Below, one piece after another: positions 53,535 to 62,430 of a stretch of 64,000 nucleotides of DNA. The translations under genes were made by a program, and so were the position numbers. The stretch is taken from positions 4,340,001 to 4,404,000 of the forward strand of contig NZ_JAOQNK010000001.1 in NCBI RefSeq assembly GCF_025961315.1, written 5' to 3'. The stretch comes from Sphingobacterium kitahiroshimense (GTDB lineage Bacteria > Bacteroidota > Bacteroidia > Sphingobacteriales > Sphingobacteriaceae). Numbering within the stretch: the stretch's first letter is position 1; each line of letters starts with the position of its first letter. The notes beneath the pieces were generated by a model, which saw only the letters and a program-made list of their open reading frames with translations, searched no databases and had not been told where the DNA came from.

Positions 53535-54047
53535 ATGGCAATTCAAGAGAACGGTCCTAATGGACCTTTTAAAGGTAAAGTAGGTTCAGTATATGGCTAT
53601 AAGCTCAATGGTCAAAATATTATTAGAGGTGCTCGAAATAAAAATAGAAAGCCTCCAACCGAAGCTATGTTAATGAATCAGCAGAAGATGAAGGTTGCGA
53701 ATAATTTTATTGTATCTGTAAAAGCTTTAATGCAGTATGGCTATCGTCATCAAGCTCCAAAGGGAAGTATAATTGGACCATTTCAGACAGCGCAACAACA
53801 TATCTTAAAGGACACGATGGAGCTGGATGCTGATTGCCAATATTATGTTAATGTTGAAAAAGTTTTTGTATTTAGAGGTCTGCTTTCTCCTCCGACAGGT
53901 TGTTCTGTTGAAAGGCATGGCAAAATGTTGCATATGAAATGGATCGTTAATGCCGATTATAAGGATAAAATGTACAAAATGAGCTTCGCATTATTTAACA
54001 CAAAAGAATTTATGCAACTTGACATCGGTGTCGCTGAGGTTAATTAA
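53535..54047 (+). CDS. DUF6266 family protein
   Basis: A 170-residue protein without signal peptide. The N-terminus MAIQENGPNGPFKGKVGSVY with GYKLNGQNIIRGARNKNRKP resembles the start of bacteroidete DUF6266 proteins, whose opening Gly-rich segment leads to a conserved Gly-x-Val-Gly pattern; most members are longer, about 200 residues. Function of the family is unknown. The following PTEAMLMNQQKMKVANNFI helix and the beta-rich C-terminus (KMLHMKWIV, KMYKMSFALFN) are also similar. It stands alone with possible -7 boxes TAATTTTG (53468-53475) and TATATTTG (53478-53485). Confidence 0.72.
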   Translation: MAIQENGPNGPFKGKVGSVYGYKLNGQNIIRGARNKNRKPPTEAMLMNQQKMKVANNFIVSVKALMQYGYRHQAPKGSIIGPFQTAQQHILKDTMELDADCQYYVNVEKVFVFRGLLSPPTGCSVERHGKMLHMKWIVNADYKDKMYKMSFALFNTKEFMQLDIGVAEVN

Positions 54048-54205
54048 GGCTCTTGTACAGTACCATTAATTGGATCTTTTGACGAGAAAACTCCCATTCA
54101 CGTATATTTTGTAATATGGGATTCGTACCTTGATTTAAATTCCGATTCGGTGTATTGTGGCATAGTTGAGTAGGAATTGCTCTTTGGTTTGTCTATTTTT
54201 AAAGC

Positions 54206-54856
54206 ATGAAAGATTTAAAAGCCGTATTTTTTGATTTTGATGGGACATTGGTGGATTCTGAACGTTTTTATTTTGAAGCATGGAAGCCAATTCTTAAGTA
54301 TCATTTTTCAATTGATTTAGATTTTGAGACTTGGATTCAACATTTTGCAGGACATACTTTAGCGCGTAATCTATTGACGATGAAAGAGCTCTGGGACGTA
54401 GAGGTAAAAGAAGAATTTATGTGGAGAACCACCAGGGAAAATTATGCACAACAAGATATGCTGAGTATACCCCTAATGCCCCATGCAAGAGAATTGATTC
54501 ATTTTTTGGTTGAACAGGATATTCAGATCGGATTAGTGACTTCTAATTTTAGGCCAACTGTAGATCGCATGTTGACACATTATGATTTACATGAGCATTT
54601 TTCCTGGTTTGTAACACGTGAAGATGTTGTTAATCCAAAGCCTAATCCATCTTGTTATGAAAAAGCATTACAGTTATCGGGCTTTAATAGGGAAGAGGTC
54701 GTTGCTATAGAAGATACTGCAACAGGCGCGAGAGCGGCAATCGATGCCGGATTGAAGTGCATTGCTGTCACCAAACAAAAAGCTGAGCGTGATCGTCTGG
54801 ATTTTGCAACCTATCTTTTTTCAGACTTAAAAGAGGTTAATGCTATCCTGAGGTAG
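54206..54856 (+). CDS. HAD superfamily hydrolase (phosphoglucomutase-like subgroup)
   Basis: Haloacid-dehalogenase-fold phosphatase, 216 residues with a helical cap. Motif I FFDFDGTLVDSERF has nucleophile Asp10 and acid/base Asp12; motif II is LVTSNF; motif III Lys is in NPKPNPSCYEKAL; motif IV is AIEDTATGARAAIDAG. The cap begins just after motif I, the arrangement of beta-phosphoglucomutase and sugar-phosphate phosphatases. Substrate not determinable. It lies 91 bases before the GMC dehydrogenase operon, which has its own promoter. Confidence 0.92.
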   Translation: MKDLKAVFFDFDGTLVDSERFYFEAWKPILKYHFSIDLDFETWIQHFAGHTLARNLLTMKELWDVEVKEEFMWRTTRENYAQQDMLSIPLMPHARELIHFLVEQDIQIGLVTSNFRPTVDRMLTHYDLHEHFSWFVTREDVVNPKPNPSCYEKALQLSGFNREEVVAIEDTATGARAAIDAGLKCIAVTKQKAERDRLDFATYLFSDLKEVNAILR

Positions 54857-54868
54857 TTTTTTGCATTT

Positions 54869-54899
54869 TTGTTACAAAAAATTAATCGTTTTAGCTTTG
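54869..54899 (+). promoter_or_regulatory. Promoter of the GMC dehydrogenase operon
   Basis: TTG (54869-54871), 20-base spacer, TAGCTTTG (54892-54899): full match to the bacteroidete promoter, 48 bases ahead of the ATG at 54948. Confidence 0.6.
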
Positions 54900-54947
54900 T
54901 TATTTTTAATATTATCTTTAATATTACAGCAGTAAGAACACCTTATT

Positions 54948-55448
54948 ATGATGAATCGAAGAACCCTTGTTAAGCAATTGTTTATTATTGCGGGAGGAAT
55001 TGCTCTATTGCCATCTTGCCTTCGTGAACAAGGAGGGGCATCTATTGTGCTCCAAAATATTAAGTTATCTGCAACAGATGAAGATTTCTTAGCAAAATTA
55101 GCTGAAATACTGATCCCTAAGACAGACTCTCCTGGTGGATTAGAGCTGAACTTACATCTGTTTGTAATGAAAATGGTTGATGATTGTGAAAGTCCAGAAA
55201 ACCAACAGGTATTTGTAAAGGGCATGCAGGCATTAAAGGACAATTCCGAATCGCAGACTTCAGAGGATCTTTTAACCTCGATAACAACTTTGGAAGGTCA
55301 AAAGGAGGGAGATGAAGTTGCTTTTTTTAAGATATTCAAAAATCGGGCTATTCAAGGATATTTAAATTCTGAATACGTGATGAAAAACAAGTTGATATAC
55401 AAATTGATTCCTGGGCCTTATCAAGCTGCGGTAAAATTGAAAGCGTAA
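54948..55448 (+). CDS. Gluconate 2-dehydrogenase subunit 3-like small subunit
   Basis: A 166-residue partner subunit of a membrane/periplasmic flavoprotein dehydrogenase (Gluconate_2-dh3 family). The N-terminus NRRTLVKQLFIIAGGIALLP with Cys24 in LPSC is a Tat-like signal followed by a lipobox, so the subunit is likely exported folded together with the FAD subunit. The mature part has the family segment DEDFLAKLAEILIPKTDSPG. ATG codons at 54948 and 54951 are both possible starts. The GMC subunit begins at the next base after the stop. Confidence 0.9.
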   Translation: MMNRRTLVKQLFIIAGGIALLPSCLREQGGASIVLQNIKLSATDEDFLAKLAEILIPKTDSPGGLELNLHLFVMKMVDDCESPENQQVFVKGMQALKDNSESQTSEDLLTSITTLEGQKEGDEVAFFKIFKNRAIQGYLNSEYVMKNKLIYKLIPGPYQAAVKLKA

Positions 55449-57164
55449 ATGGCAAATATTAATATAGACAGTCAAAAAGATAGAACCTACGATGCAATTG
55501 TGATTGGATCGGGGATTAGCGGTGGTTGGTCTGCGAAAGAATTGTGTGAAAAGGGATTAAAAACTTTGGTATTGGAGCGTGGCCGTGATGTCAAGCATAT
55601 CAAAGATTATCCGACAACCAATATGAATCCCTGGGAATTTGAACATCGTAATGAGATGCCTTATGCGATCAAACAGGAGAATCCGATCGTTAGTAAATGT
55701 TATGCTTTTCATGAAGATGCTGCTCATTTTTTTGTAAAAGATAAAGAGCATCCTTATGTGCAAGACAAACCTTTTGATTGGATTCGTGGTTACCAGGTAG
55801 GTGGCAAATCGTTGTTATGGGCAAGACAGACACAGCGTTGGTCGGACTTTGATTTTGAAGGCCCAGCCCGCGATGGTTTTGCTGTTGATTGGCCGATTCG
55901 ATATGCCGATTTAAAGCCATGGTACGATTACGTTGAAAAATTTGCTGGGATTGCAGGGGATAAGGATGGTTTGCCGGAATTGCCTGATGGCGAATTTTTA
56001 CCGGGCTATCCACTTAATATGGTTGAAAAATATTTCAAACAATCTATTGCAGCCAAATATCCTGAACGGAAGGTAATTTCGGCACGTTGTGCACATCTTT
56101 CGAAGCCTAATCAGATTCATTTTGATCAGGGACGTGTGCAGTGCCAAAACCGTACATTATGTCAGCGTGGCTGTCCTTTTGGAGGCTACTTCAGCTCCAA
56201 TGCGGTGACATTGCCATGGGCAGCAAAAACGGGTAATATGACCTTGCGTCCTTTTTCAGTGGTACATTCGATTTTATATGATGAGCAAAAAGGGAAAGCT
56301 GTTGGCGTTCGTGTTATAGACACCAATACGAAGGAAGAAATCGATTTTTATGCGCGCGTTATTTTTGTTAATGCGGCGGCAATTAATACAAATTTGATTT
56401 TATTGAATTCTAAATCAAATCGTTTCCCGAATGGATTGGGTAATGACTCCGGTGTATTGGGCAAATATGTTGCTTTCCATAATTATAGTGCCCGGATTTA
56501 TGCGGAGTATGAAGGATTGCAGGACTATACAACGGAAGGACGAAATCCTGCGGGCGGTGGTTATATTCCACGGTTTAGAAACTTGCATAAGCAGGAAACA
56601 GATTATCTCCGCGGATATGCCGCAGGTTTTGGTGCATATCGGGGTAAAGACAGTGACCGAAGCGGAGCAGGTGAATCGTTAAAAAATAACTTACTGAATC
56701 CAAAGCTTGGAAATTGGCAGGTTGGCTCTCACATGATGGGCGAAACTATACCAAAAGAGTCTGGACAGGTAACCTTGGATACAAAGAAAATGGATGATTG
56801 GGGAATTCCTCTACTCCATATTGCTGTCGATTACGATGATAACGATGCAAAGATGAAGAAGGATTATCTCGATACAATGGAGGATATGTTCCAGACTGCT
56901 GGGTTTACAAATATCCGACGTGATGACGGTAACCAGGCTCCAGGTCTTGATATTCATGAGATGGGTGGAGCACGAATGGGATTGGATCCTAAAACATCAA
57001 TGCTGAATAAATGGAATCAAGTTCATTCTGTACCCAATGTATTTGTTACAGACGGTGCAGCGATGACTTCAACTTCTACACAAAATCCTTCTCTGACATA
57101 TATGGCTTTTTCGGCCCGTGCAGTGGATTATGCTGTAAATGAGATGAAAAAAGGAAATATATAA
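55449..57164 (+). CDS. GMC family oxidoreductase, large subunit of a sugar dehydrogenase
   Basis: FAD-dependent glucose-methanol-choline family dehydrogenase, 571 residues. FAD-binding DAIVIGSGISGGWSAKEL (15-32) and LVLERGRD (41-48) open the protein. GYQVGGKSLLWARQTQRWS follows, and the C-terminal catalytic region has DIHEMGGARMG and TQNPSLTYMAFSARA. Cysteines 232, 238 and 242 (VQCQNRTLCQRGCPFGG) resemble the cluster-binding cysteines of FAD glucose dehydrogenase. The large/small subunit pair matches glucoside 3-dehydrogenases described from Sphingobacterium relatives, but no cytochrome gene is adjacent. It has no signal of its own and is probably carried across by the small subunit. Confidence 0.9.
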   Translation: MANINIDSQKDRTYDAIVIGSGISGGWSAKELCEKGLKTLVLERGRDVKHIKDYPTTNMNPWEFEHRNEMPYAIKQENPIVSKCYAFHEDAAHFFVKDKEHPYVQDKPFDWIRGYQVGGKSLLWARQTQRWSDFDFEGPARDGFAVDWPIRYADLKPWYDYVEKFAGIAGDKDGLPELPDGEFLPGYPLNMVEKYFKQSIAAKYPERKVISARCAHLSKPNQIHFDQGRVQCQNRTLCQRGCPFGGYFSSNAVTLPWAAKTGNMTLRPFSVVHSILYDEQKGKAVGVRVIDTNTKEEIDFYARVIFVNAAAINTNLILLNSKSNRFPNGLGNDSGVLGKYVAFHNYSARIYAEYEGLQDYTTEGRNPAGGGYIPRFRNLHKQETDYLRGYAAGFGAYRGKDSDRSGAGESLKNNLLNPKLGNWQVGSHMMGETIPKESGQVTLDTKKMDDWGIPLLHIAVDYDDNDAKMKKDYLDTMEDMFQTAGFTNIRRDDGNQAPGLDIHEMGGARMGLDPKTSMLNKWNQVHSVPNVFVTDGAAMTSTSTQNPSLTYMAFSARAVDYAVNEMKKGNI

Positions 57165-57166
57165 AA

Positions 57167-57214
57167 AATTTTAAAGATTAAGTTTTTTGAAAAAAAAACT
57201 TAATCTTTAAAATT
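57167..57214 (+). terminator. 22-bp perfect A+T palindrome after the GMC gene
   Basis: Arms 57167-57188 and 57193-57214 pair without mismatch around a 4-base loop; core AAGATTAAG/CTTAATCTT. It starts two bases past the stop codon. It may end the GMC transcript, although the plus strand has no T-run after it. Confidence 0.55.
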
Positions 57215-57325
57215 AAAGCACTAATTTAAACCAATCTTAATTATCACAAATTAAGATAAACCAAACCAAATATCTTCACATCCGGTTTATGATACGGCTT
57301 AAGGAATGATATTTACAATTTATTT

Positions 57326-57341
57326 GCTAAAACGATTAAAC
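57326..57341 (+). repeat. Operator-like direct repeat, copy 1
   Basis: GCTAAAACGATTAAAC, identical to 57490-57505, with a central CG and imperfect dyad symmetry as in LacI-family operators. It lies 308 bases before the susC ATG. Confidence 0.55.
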
Positions 57342-57489
57342 AAATTATGATATGATGACCAATTTATGTTCGAAACTAAAATGAAAAACTGAATACCCTT
57401 TTATCCATTATAATTAACAAACTGAAGTAATAATTTTGTCTGAGTGTCTTTGAAAGGGAATTCTAGTACAATAATTTTTACTCTAAATA

Positions 57490-57505
57490 GCTAAAACGAT
57501 TAAAC
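57490..57505 (+). repeat. Operator-like direct repeat, copy 2
   Basis: Second exact copy of GCTAAAACGATTAAAC, 164 bases from the first and 144 bases before the susC ATG, where a regulator could act on the susC promoter. Confidence 0.55.
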
Positions 57506-57648
57506 TATTATCAAGCTAAGGATACCTATGCTTGAAATTTTAGATGTACTGGCTATATACGTTGTATAATTAAAAACCAATAAGCAAACATGTTTCTTCT
57601 TTTAAACGGTTGAAACAAATAAATAAATCTAAAATCACTTTAAAAATT

Positions 57649-60600
57649 ATGAACAAATTTGACGCAAGAACATTTTTGCAGTTGAAGAAAAATTCTAAAT
57701 TGTTTTTTTCTTTAGCTGTTATTGCTGGATCTATGCAACAGGTAAATGCCTCGTCCGCTACTTTGTCGGGGTATGCGCATGTATCAAAAGCAAAAGAACT
57801 TGTTGCTAAGCAAGGACAGGTTAGTGGTAAAATTGTGGACAGTAGCGGAAACCCAGTTTCGGGTGTAACGGTTTCTGTTAAAGGAACTTCTGTAGGTACC
57901 CAGACTTCTGAGACCGGTAGCTTTAGTATTAATGCGAAAGTAGGGGATATGCTGGTCATATCTTCAGTTGGATTTAAGACCGCGGAGACAAGGGTAAGTA
58001 GTACCTCAGGTCTAACCATTCGATTGGAATCTGCCGCAGATGTGCTGGATGAAGTCGTGGTAGTCGGTTATGGTACTATGCGTAAATCGGATGTTACGGG
58101 ATCTATTGCGATGGTAAAAGGTGCTGATATGATCAAAGATCAAAACTTTAGTCCATTGGACAATTTAAGAGGGAAAGCATCGGGAGTGAATATTTTCTCC
58201 AATTCCAGTCAACCTGGTGCCTACGGTAATAAAGTGATCATACGTGGTATGGCTACGATTAATTCTTCATCAAATCCACTATACGTAGTAGATGGTGTGG
58301 TGATGGAAGATTTTCAATTATTGAATCCCAATGATATTGAAAGTATTGAAGTATTGAAGGATGCGTCTTCTGCCGCAATTTATGGTGCCCGTGGTGCCAA
58401 TGGGGTAATCCTAGTAAGTACTAAGCGCGGTAATAAAGATGGCCGACGTACGATCAGTTACCAGGGATCGGTAGGAATAAGTACTCCACAGCGTTATATG
58501 GATCTTTTAAATGCGCAGGAATGGACAGATGCATTTATGATAGGTTTAGAAAATGAAAATAAATATCAAGGAAAAACCTGGGATTTGGATCGTTCAAAAT
58601 GGTTTAATGATCCGGATTACTTTGACGCTACAGGTAAACCATTATATGATACCGATTGGCAAAAAGAAGCAACACGTACAGCTATATCGCAAAATCATCA
58701 GTTGAATTTGCAACAGGGGGATGATAAATCTTCAGTAGGAGCTTTTCTAAATTATACTGATCAACAAGGTATCGTCAATAGTACCTATAGTAAACGTTTG
58801 AACGGAAAGTTAGCGTATGATTCTAAACCGACTTCTTGGTTGTCCACTGCCGTTAATTTAAGTGTGAATCATACTTGGGGACAATATACGCCTGAAGATG
58901 GTGGTGGTCAAGATGCTCGCCGTACCATGATTGAAATGTTGCCATGGTATCCTGTACGAGATAAGCTTGGTGTATACACGAATTCTGCTTCTTCTAAAAT
59001 TTCTGATGTTTTGGGTTTTGAAGGTATGGCTAATCCCGTTTCTATTTTAGAATTGCAAAAGCGGGAGCGCTATAATACACAGATTTTCGGTAATGCTGCT
59101 TTGACATTTCACCTAGCCGATGGACTAGATTTGAAAACACAATTTGGTATTGATAATCATCAAAAGAGATATAAAGGTTACTCATCTATAACATTAAATA
59201 ATATTTCCAGACCAAATGGTTGGGCTGAGAGAGATCATACCAATACCTTATATTGGCAAGAGGAAACGTATTTGACTTATAATAAGCAGTTTGATAAGCA
59301 TCGTATTAATGCGATGGCTGGATTGTCATGGCAAGAACGTACCTATGATTTTGATAACTCAAGAACGGAAGGTTTCTTTGATGATTTTTATGAGTCAAAT
59401 AATATGGGGATCGGAATTTTACCGGCTCCTCCGGGATCAAATTCAAATAAATGGGCGATGAACTCTTATTTTTTAAGAGCCTCCTATTCTTACGATAATC
59501 GTTATTCTGCGACTATTACAAGCCGTTATGATGGATCATCTAAATTTGGAAAAAATAATAAATATGCTTTTTTCCCATCAGCTGGTTTAGCCTGGAACGT
59601 ATCCAATGAAGATTTCTTGAAAGGCAACGAGTCTATTAGTAACTTGAAATTTCATACAAGTTATGGTTTAACAGGTAATTCTGAGATAGATCCTTACGGA
59701 TCTTTAGCTATTGTTGAGGCTGGAACAGTTTTATTGAACGGAAATAGAGCTCCTTCTTCTTATGTTAGGGCAATTGCCAATCCTGATTTAAAATGGGAAA
59801 GAACAGCGCAGTATGACGTTGGAGTAGAGTTGGGATTATTTCAAAATCGTTTAAATTTTGATGTATCCTTCTATCATAAGAAAACAACTGATTTATTATT
59901 GGCTGCTCCCGTGCCAACAGCTACAGGTTTTAGTACAGTGATGAAAAATATTGGATCTGTACAAAATCAAGGTTTAGATATGATGATCACCGGAACTCTA
60001 GTTGATAATGATAATTTTAGCTGGAAATCATCTGTAAATATGAATTATAATAAAAATAAGGTGTTAAAATTAGGTGAAAATAATGCCGATATTTTAATGA
60101 ATAATTGGGTCGGTGGTGCTAATAGTGTAATTCGTGTTGGAGAAAATTTAAATAGTTTTTATGGTTACCGTAGATTGGGTGTTTATACACAAGAAGATGT
60201 GGATGCTGGTAATGCTACATTAAGCCAAGTTGGTAGAGCTAAACGTACAACTGAGAAAGAAATTATTGGAAAGGGAATACCAGATTGGACAGGTAGCTTT
60301 ATCAATAATTTAAAGTATAAAAACTTTGATTTTACGTTAGATCTTCAGTTTGTGAAAGGTGTAGAAGTAATGCAACAATTTTACCACTCTACTTATGATC
60401 GTTTTGGAATCACGAATGGCTTAAAAGAAATTTTGACGGATGCTTACAATGGTACAAATCCTAATACCATGCAGCAAGCGATTTACTTAACCAATGGGGG
60501 ACATGCTGGTCAGGATACGAATGTCGACGATTCGTGGGTAGCGGATGGATCGTATATCAGAGTTAATCTAATTCAACTGGGATATACCTTTAATCCGGAT

Positions 60601-60798
60601 GTATTGAAACGTGTAGGGATGTCTAATTTAAGGATATATGCAAATGCTAATAATCCATTCTTATTCACATCCAGTGATTTCAAAGGATATGACCCAGAAA
60701 GTACTTCTCAAGGGACCGGGAATTTTGGTCAAAACATGACATTTTTTGCTTATCCAAGAGCGAAGACTTTCTCTTTAGGTGTGAATGTAACTTTTTAA
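57649..60798 (+). CDS. SusC/RagA family TonB-linked outer-membrane transporter
   Basis: Outer-membrane glycan importer of 1049 residues. ATG 57649 gives an N-terminus with a hydrophobic export signal (KLFFSLAVIAGSMQQVNASS, about 17-36); a TTG at 57610 is rejected. A carboxypeptidase-like regulatory domain at about 57-127 reads QVSGKIVDSSGNPVSGVTVS. The SusC hallmark DEVVVVGYGTMRKSDVTGS is at 134-152. The plug follows with SNPLYVVDGVVMEDFQLLNP and IEVLKDASSAAIYGARGANG, then the barrel ends FSLGVNVTF. It pairs with the SusD gene 18 bases downstream and works with it to import oligosaccharides, energised by TonB. Linkage with GH76 suggests alpha-mannan fragments. Confidence 0.96.
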   Translation: MNKFDARTFLQLKKNSKLFFSLAVIAGSMQQVNASSATLSGYAHVSKAKELVAKQGQVSGKIVDSSGNPVSGVTVSVKGTSVGTQTSETGSFSINAKVGDMLVISSVGFKTAETRVSSTSGLTIRLESAADVLDEVVVVGYGTMRKSDVTGSIAMVKGADMIKDQNFSPLDNLRGKASGVNIFSNSSQPGAYGNKVIIRGMATINSSSNPLYVVDGVVMEDFQLLNPNDIESIEVLKDASSAAIYGARGANGVILVSTKRGNKDGRRTISYQGSVGISTPQRYMDLLNAQEWTDAFMIGLENENKYQGKTWDLDRSKWFNDPDYFDATGKPLYDTDWQKEATRTAISQNHQLNLQQGDDKSSVGAFLNYTDQQGIVNSTYSKRLNGKLAYDSKPTSWLSTAVNLSVNHTWGQYTPEDGGGQDARRTMIEMLPWYPVRDKLGVYTNSASSKISDVLGFEGMANPVSILELQKRERYNTQIFGNAALTFHLADGLDLKTQFGIDNHQKRYKGYSSITLNNISRPNGWAERDHTNTLYWQEETYLTYNKQFDKHRINAMAGLSWQERTYDFDNSRTEGFFDDFYESNNMGIGILPAPPGSNSNKWAMNSYFLRASYSYDNRYSATITSRYDGSSKFGKNNKYAFFPSAGLAWNVSNEDFLKGNESISNLKFHTSYGLTGNSEIDPYGSLAIVEAGTVLLNGNRAPSSYVRAIANPDLKWERTAQYDVGVELGLFQNRLNFDVSFYHKKTTDLLLAAPVPTATGFSTVMKNIGSVQNQGLDMMITGTLVDNDNFSWKSSVNMNYNKNKVLKLGENNADILMNNWVGGANSVIRVGENLNSFYGYRRLGVYTQEDVDAGNATLSQVGRAKRTTEKEIIGKGIPDWTGSFINNLKYKNFDFTLDLQFVKGVEVMQQFYHSTYDRFGITNGLKEILTDAYNGTNPNTMQQAIYLTNGGHAGQDTNVDDSWVADGSYIRVNLIQLGYTFNPDVLKRVGMSNLRIYANANNPFLFTSSDFKGYDPESTSQGTGNFGQNMTFFAYPRAKTFSLGVNVTF

Positions 60799-60816
60799 AT
60801 CGTAGAACTTATCAAA

Positions 60817-62379
60817 ATGAAAAATAAATTAGTAATGTTGTTATTGGCCGGAGTGACACTGACAACTTCCTGTAATAAATTTTTGGAAGAAGATCCAAAA
60901 TCAAATTTATCGTTAGAATATTATTATCAAAATGCTGGACAAGCTGAAGGTACAGTAAATTCTCTTTATCGTCGCGGCGCTCAACTGCGGACATCTTATG
61001 CAAGTAGTGCTTACATTGGTCCTACGGCCTCAGTGAGTACGATGCTAACTGGATATTTTACCAATAGCTATGAAGGACAAGAACGAATTTGTTTATTTTC
61101 GAGGGAATTGACGCGTCAAAATAATACAAACTTGATTTCAGGTACTATGAATACCATTTGGGATGAAAGTTATACAGCTATTAATATTGCTAATGCGGGT
61201 TTAAAATATATTCCTAATATCAATATGGCCGAAGCCGCTAAAAATCGTCTAATTGGAGAAACTAAGTTTTTTAGAGCTTATAATTATTTCTATTTAGTGA
61301 AAACATTTGGAGCAATACCTTTATCTACGACTCCTATTGAAACTTTGAATGATAATCTATATTTAGATCGAACACCTGCTGCAAAGGTATACGAACTAAT
61401 TGAAGCTGATCTTAAAGAAGCAATTGAGGCATTACCTGCAGCTAAATTTGCTCAAAATGGTCATAGAATCACTAAGTATGTTGCAGCAATGACTTTGGCG
61501 AATGTATATTTACAGCAAGGAAAATTTGCAGATGCTGCTACAGCAGCTAAAATTGTTGTTAATTCAGGCCATAGCATGACTGTAAATACTGATCTAGGCA
61601 TGAGTAGTGCTTATAATCGCTTACGTACTACAGATGATTTGGATGAAGTGATTTACGCACAAGAATATGATGCTAATATCAGTAGTGGTAGCTGGTGGCC
61701 AACTTATGCTTTTAATTCTTCTGCTGTATCGGTATTTGATAAATATTCGATCTTTGAACGTGTTTTTGGACCAACAAAACAATTTTTGAATGTGTATGAT
61801 ACAAAAGATCTTCGTATTCAACCCAATCAATTTTTTCACTGGAAATATACAAATCCAATTAATGGTAAAGTTTGGGAATCTACTGATGCAGGTATTTGGT
61901 ATTATTTTGATGAACAAGCGTTATTAACTACTGGTAAAGCAACAAAAGATTGGAACTTTTATCGCTACCCTGAAGCTTTGTTGATTGCCGCTGAAGCAAT
62001 TGCTAAAAGTGGTAGTGTGACTGCTGAAGCAGCGGGCTACTTAGCGCAGGTTAAAGCTCGTGCAAATACAGAAGGTAAAACTGTTGCTCAATTTACTTCT
62101 GATTTACAAGGTTTATCTGTTGATCTTTTTGTGAAAGAATGTTGGATTGAACGCTTGAGAGAATTTCCATTAGAGTTCAAGATGTGGGATGATATTGTAA
62201 GGACGAAGATGTTTCCTGTTATCTCAACTACTGATGCTGGTAAAATAGATTTTGTACCCCTTATTGGTGCTAAAAATGCATCAGGTGCAGTATTTAAAGA
62301 GTCTGATCTTTTGTGGCCTATATCACCGGATGAAATTCAAAGAAATAATAAACTAACGCAAAACGAAGGTTATAAATAG
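60817..62379 (+). CDS. SusD/RagB family glycan-binding lipoprotein
   Basis: Surface lipoprotein of 520 residues that caps the SusC transporter. Signal and lipobox MKNKLVMLLLAGVTLTTSC give lipidated Cys19, followed by NKFLEEDPKSNLS, typical of SusD. The helical TPR-like part includes LIGETKFFRAYNYFYLVKTF (about residues 146-165) and YVAAMTLANVYLQQGKFADA. The C-terminal SusD segment has FYRYPEALLIAAEAIAKSG, ECWIERLREFPLEFKMWDDI and WPISPDEIQRNNKLTQNEGY. Same transcript as susC; a terminator separates it from GH76. Confidence 0.96.
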   Translation: MKNKLVMLLLAGVTLTTSCNKFLEEDPKSNLSLEYYYQNAGQAEGTVNSLYRRGAQLRTSYASSAYIGPTASVSTMLTGYFTNSYEGQERICLFSRELTRQNNTNLISGTMNTIWDESYTAINIANAGLKYIPNINMAEAAKNRLIGETKFFRAYNYFYLVKTFGAIPLSTTPIETLNDNLYLDRTPAAKVYELIEADLKEAIEALPAAKFAQNGHRITKYVAAMTLANVYLQQGKFADAATAAKIVVNSGHSMTVNTDLGMSSAYNRLRTTDDLDEVIYAQEYDANISSGSWWPTYAFNSSAVSVFDKYSIFERVFGPTKQFLNVYDTKDLRIQPNQFFHWKYTNPINGKVWESTDAGIWYYFDEQALLTTGKATKDWNFYRYPEALLIAAEAIAKSGSVTAEAAGYLAQVKARANTEGKTVAQFTSDLQGLSVDLFVKECWIERLREFPLEFKMWDDIVRTKMFPVISTTDAGKIDFVPLIGAKNASGAVFKESDLLWPISPDEIQRNNKLTQNEGYK

Positions 62380-62386
62380 CATAATG

Positions 62387-62418
62387 AGGCTGTCCAATCA
62401 AATTGGACAGCCTTTTTT
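62387..62418 (+). terminator. Terminator between susD and the GH76 gene
   Basis: 12-bp stem AGGCTGTCCAAT/ATTGGACAGCCT (62387-62398 with 62402-62413) with a 3-base loop, followed by TTTTTT on the plus strand. Confidence 0.85.
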
Positions 62419-62430
62419 AAGGATCTAATT

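Larger units (their letters stand above)
57165..57648 (+). promoter_or_regulatory. Regulatory region upstream of susC
   Basis: 484 A+T-rich bases without a credible gene. It holds the palindrome after the GMC gene (57167-57214), a second 9-bp hairpin ATCTTAATT/AATTAAGAT (57234-57242 with 57249-57257), and two copies of GCTAAAACGATTAAAC. A looser relative, TTTAAACGGTTGAAAC, lies at 57601-57616. No exact TAnnTTTG box was found near the susC start. Confidence 0.55.

Noticed and set aside
57570..58019. 149-codon antisense frame over the susC start
   Set aside because: It lies opposite the signal and regulatory-domain codons of a certain SusC gene, and its sequence is the low-complexity Val/Thr/Leu type expected of a shadow frame.
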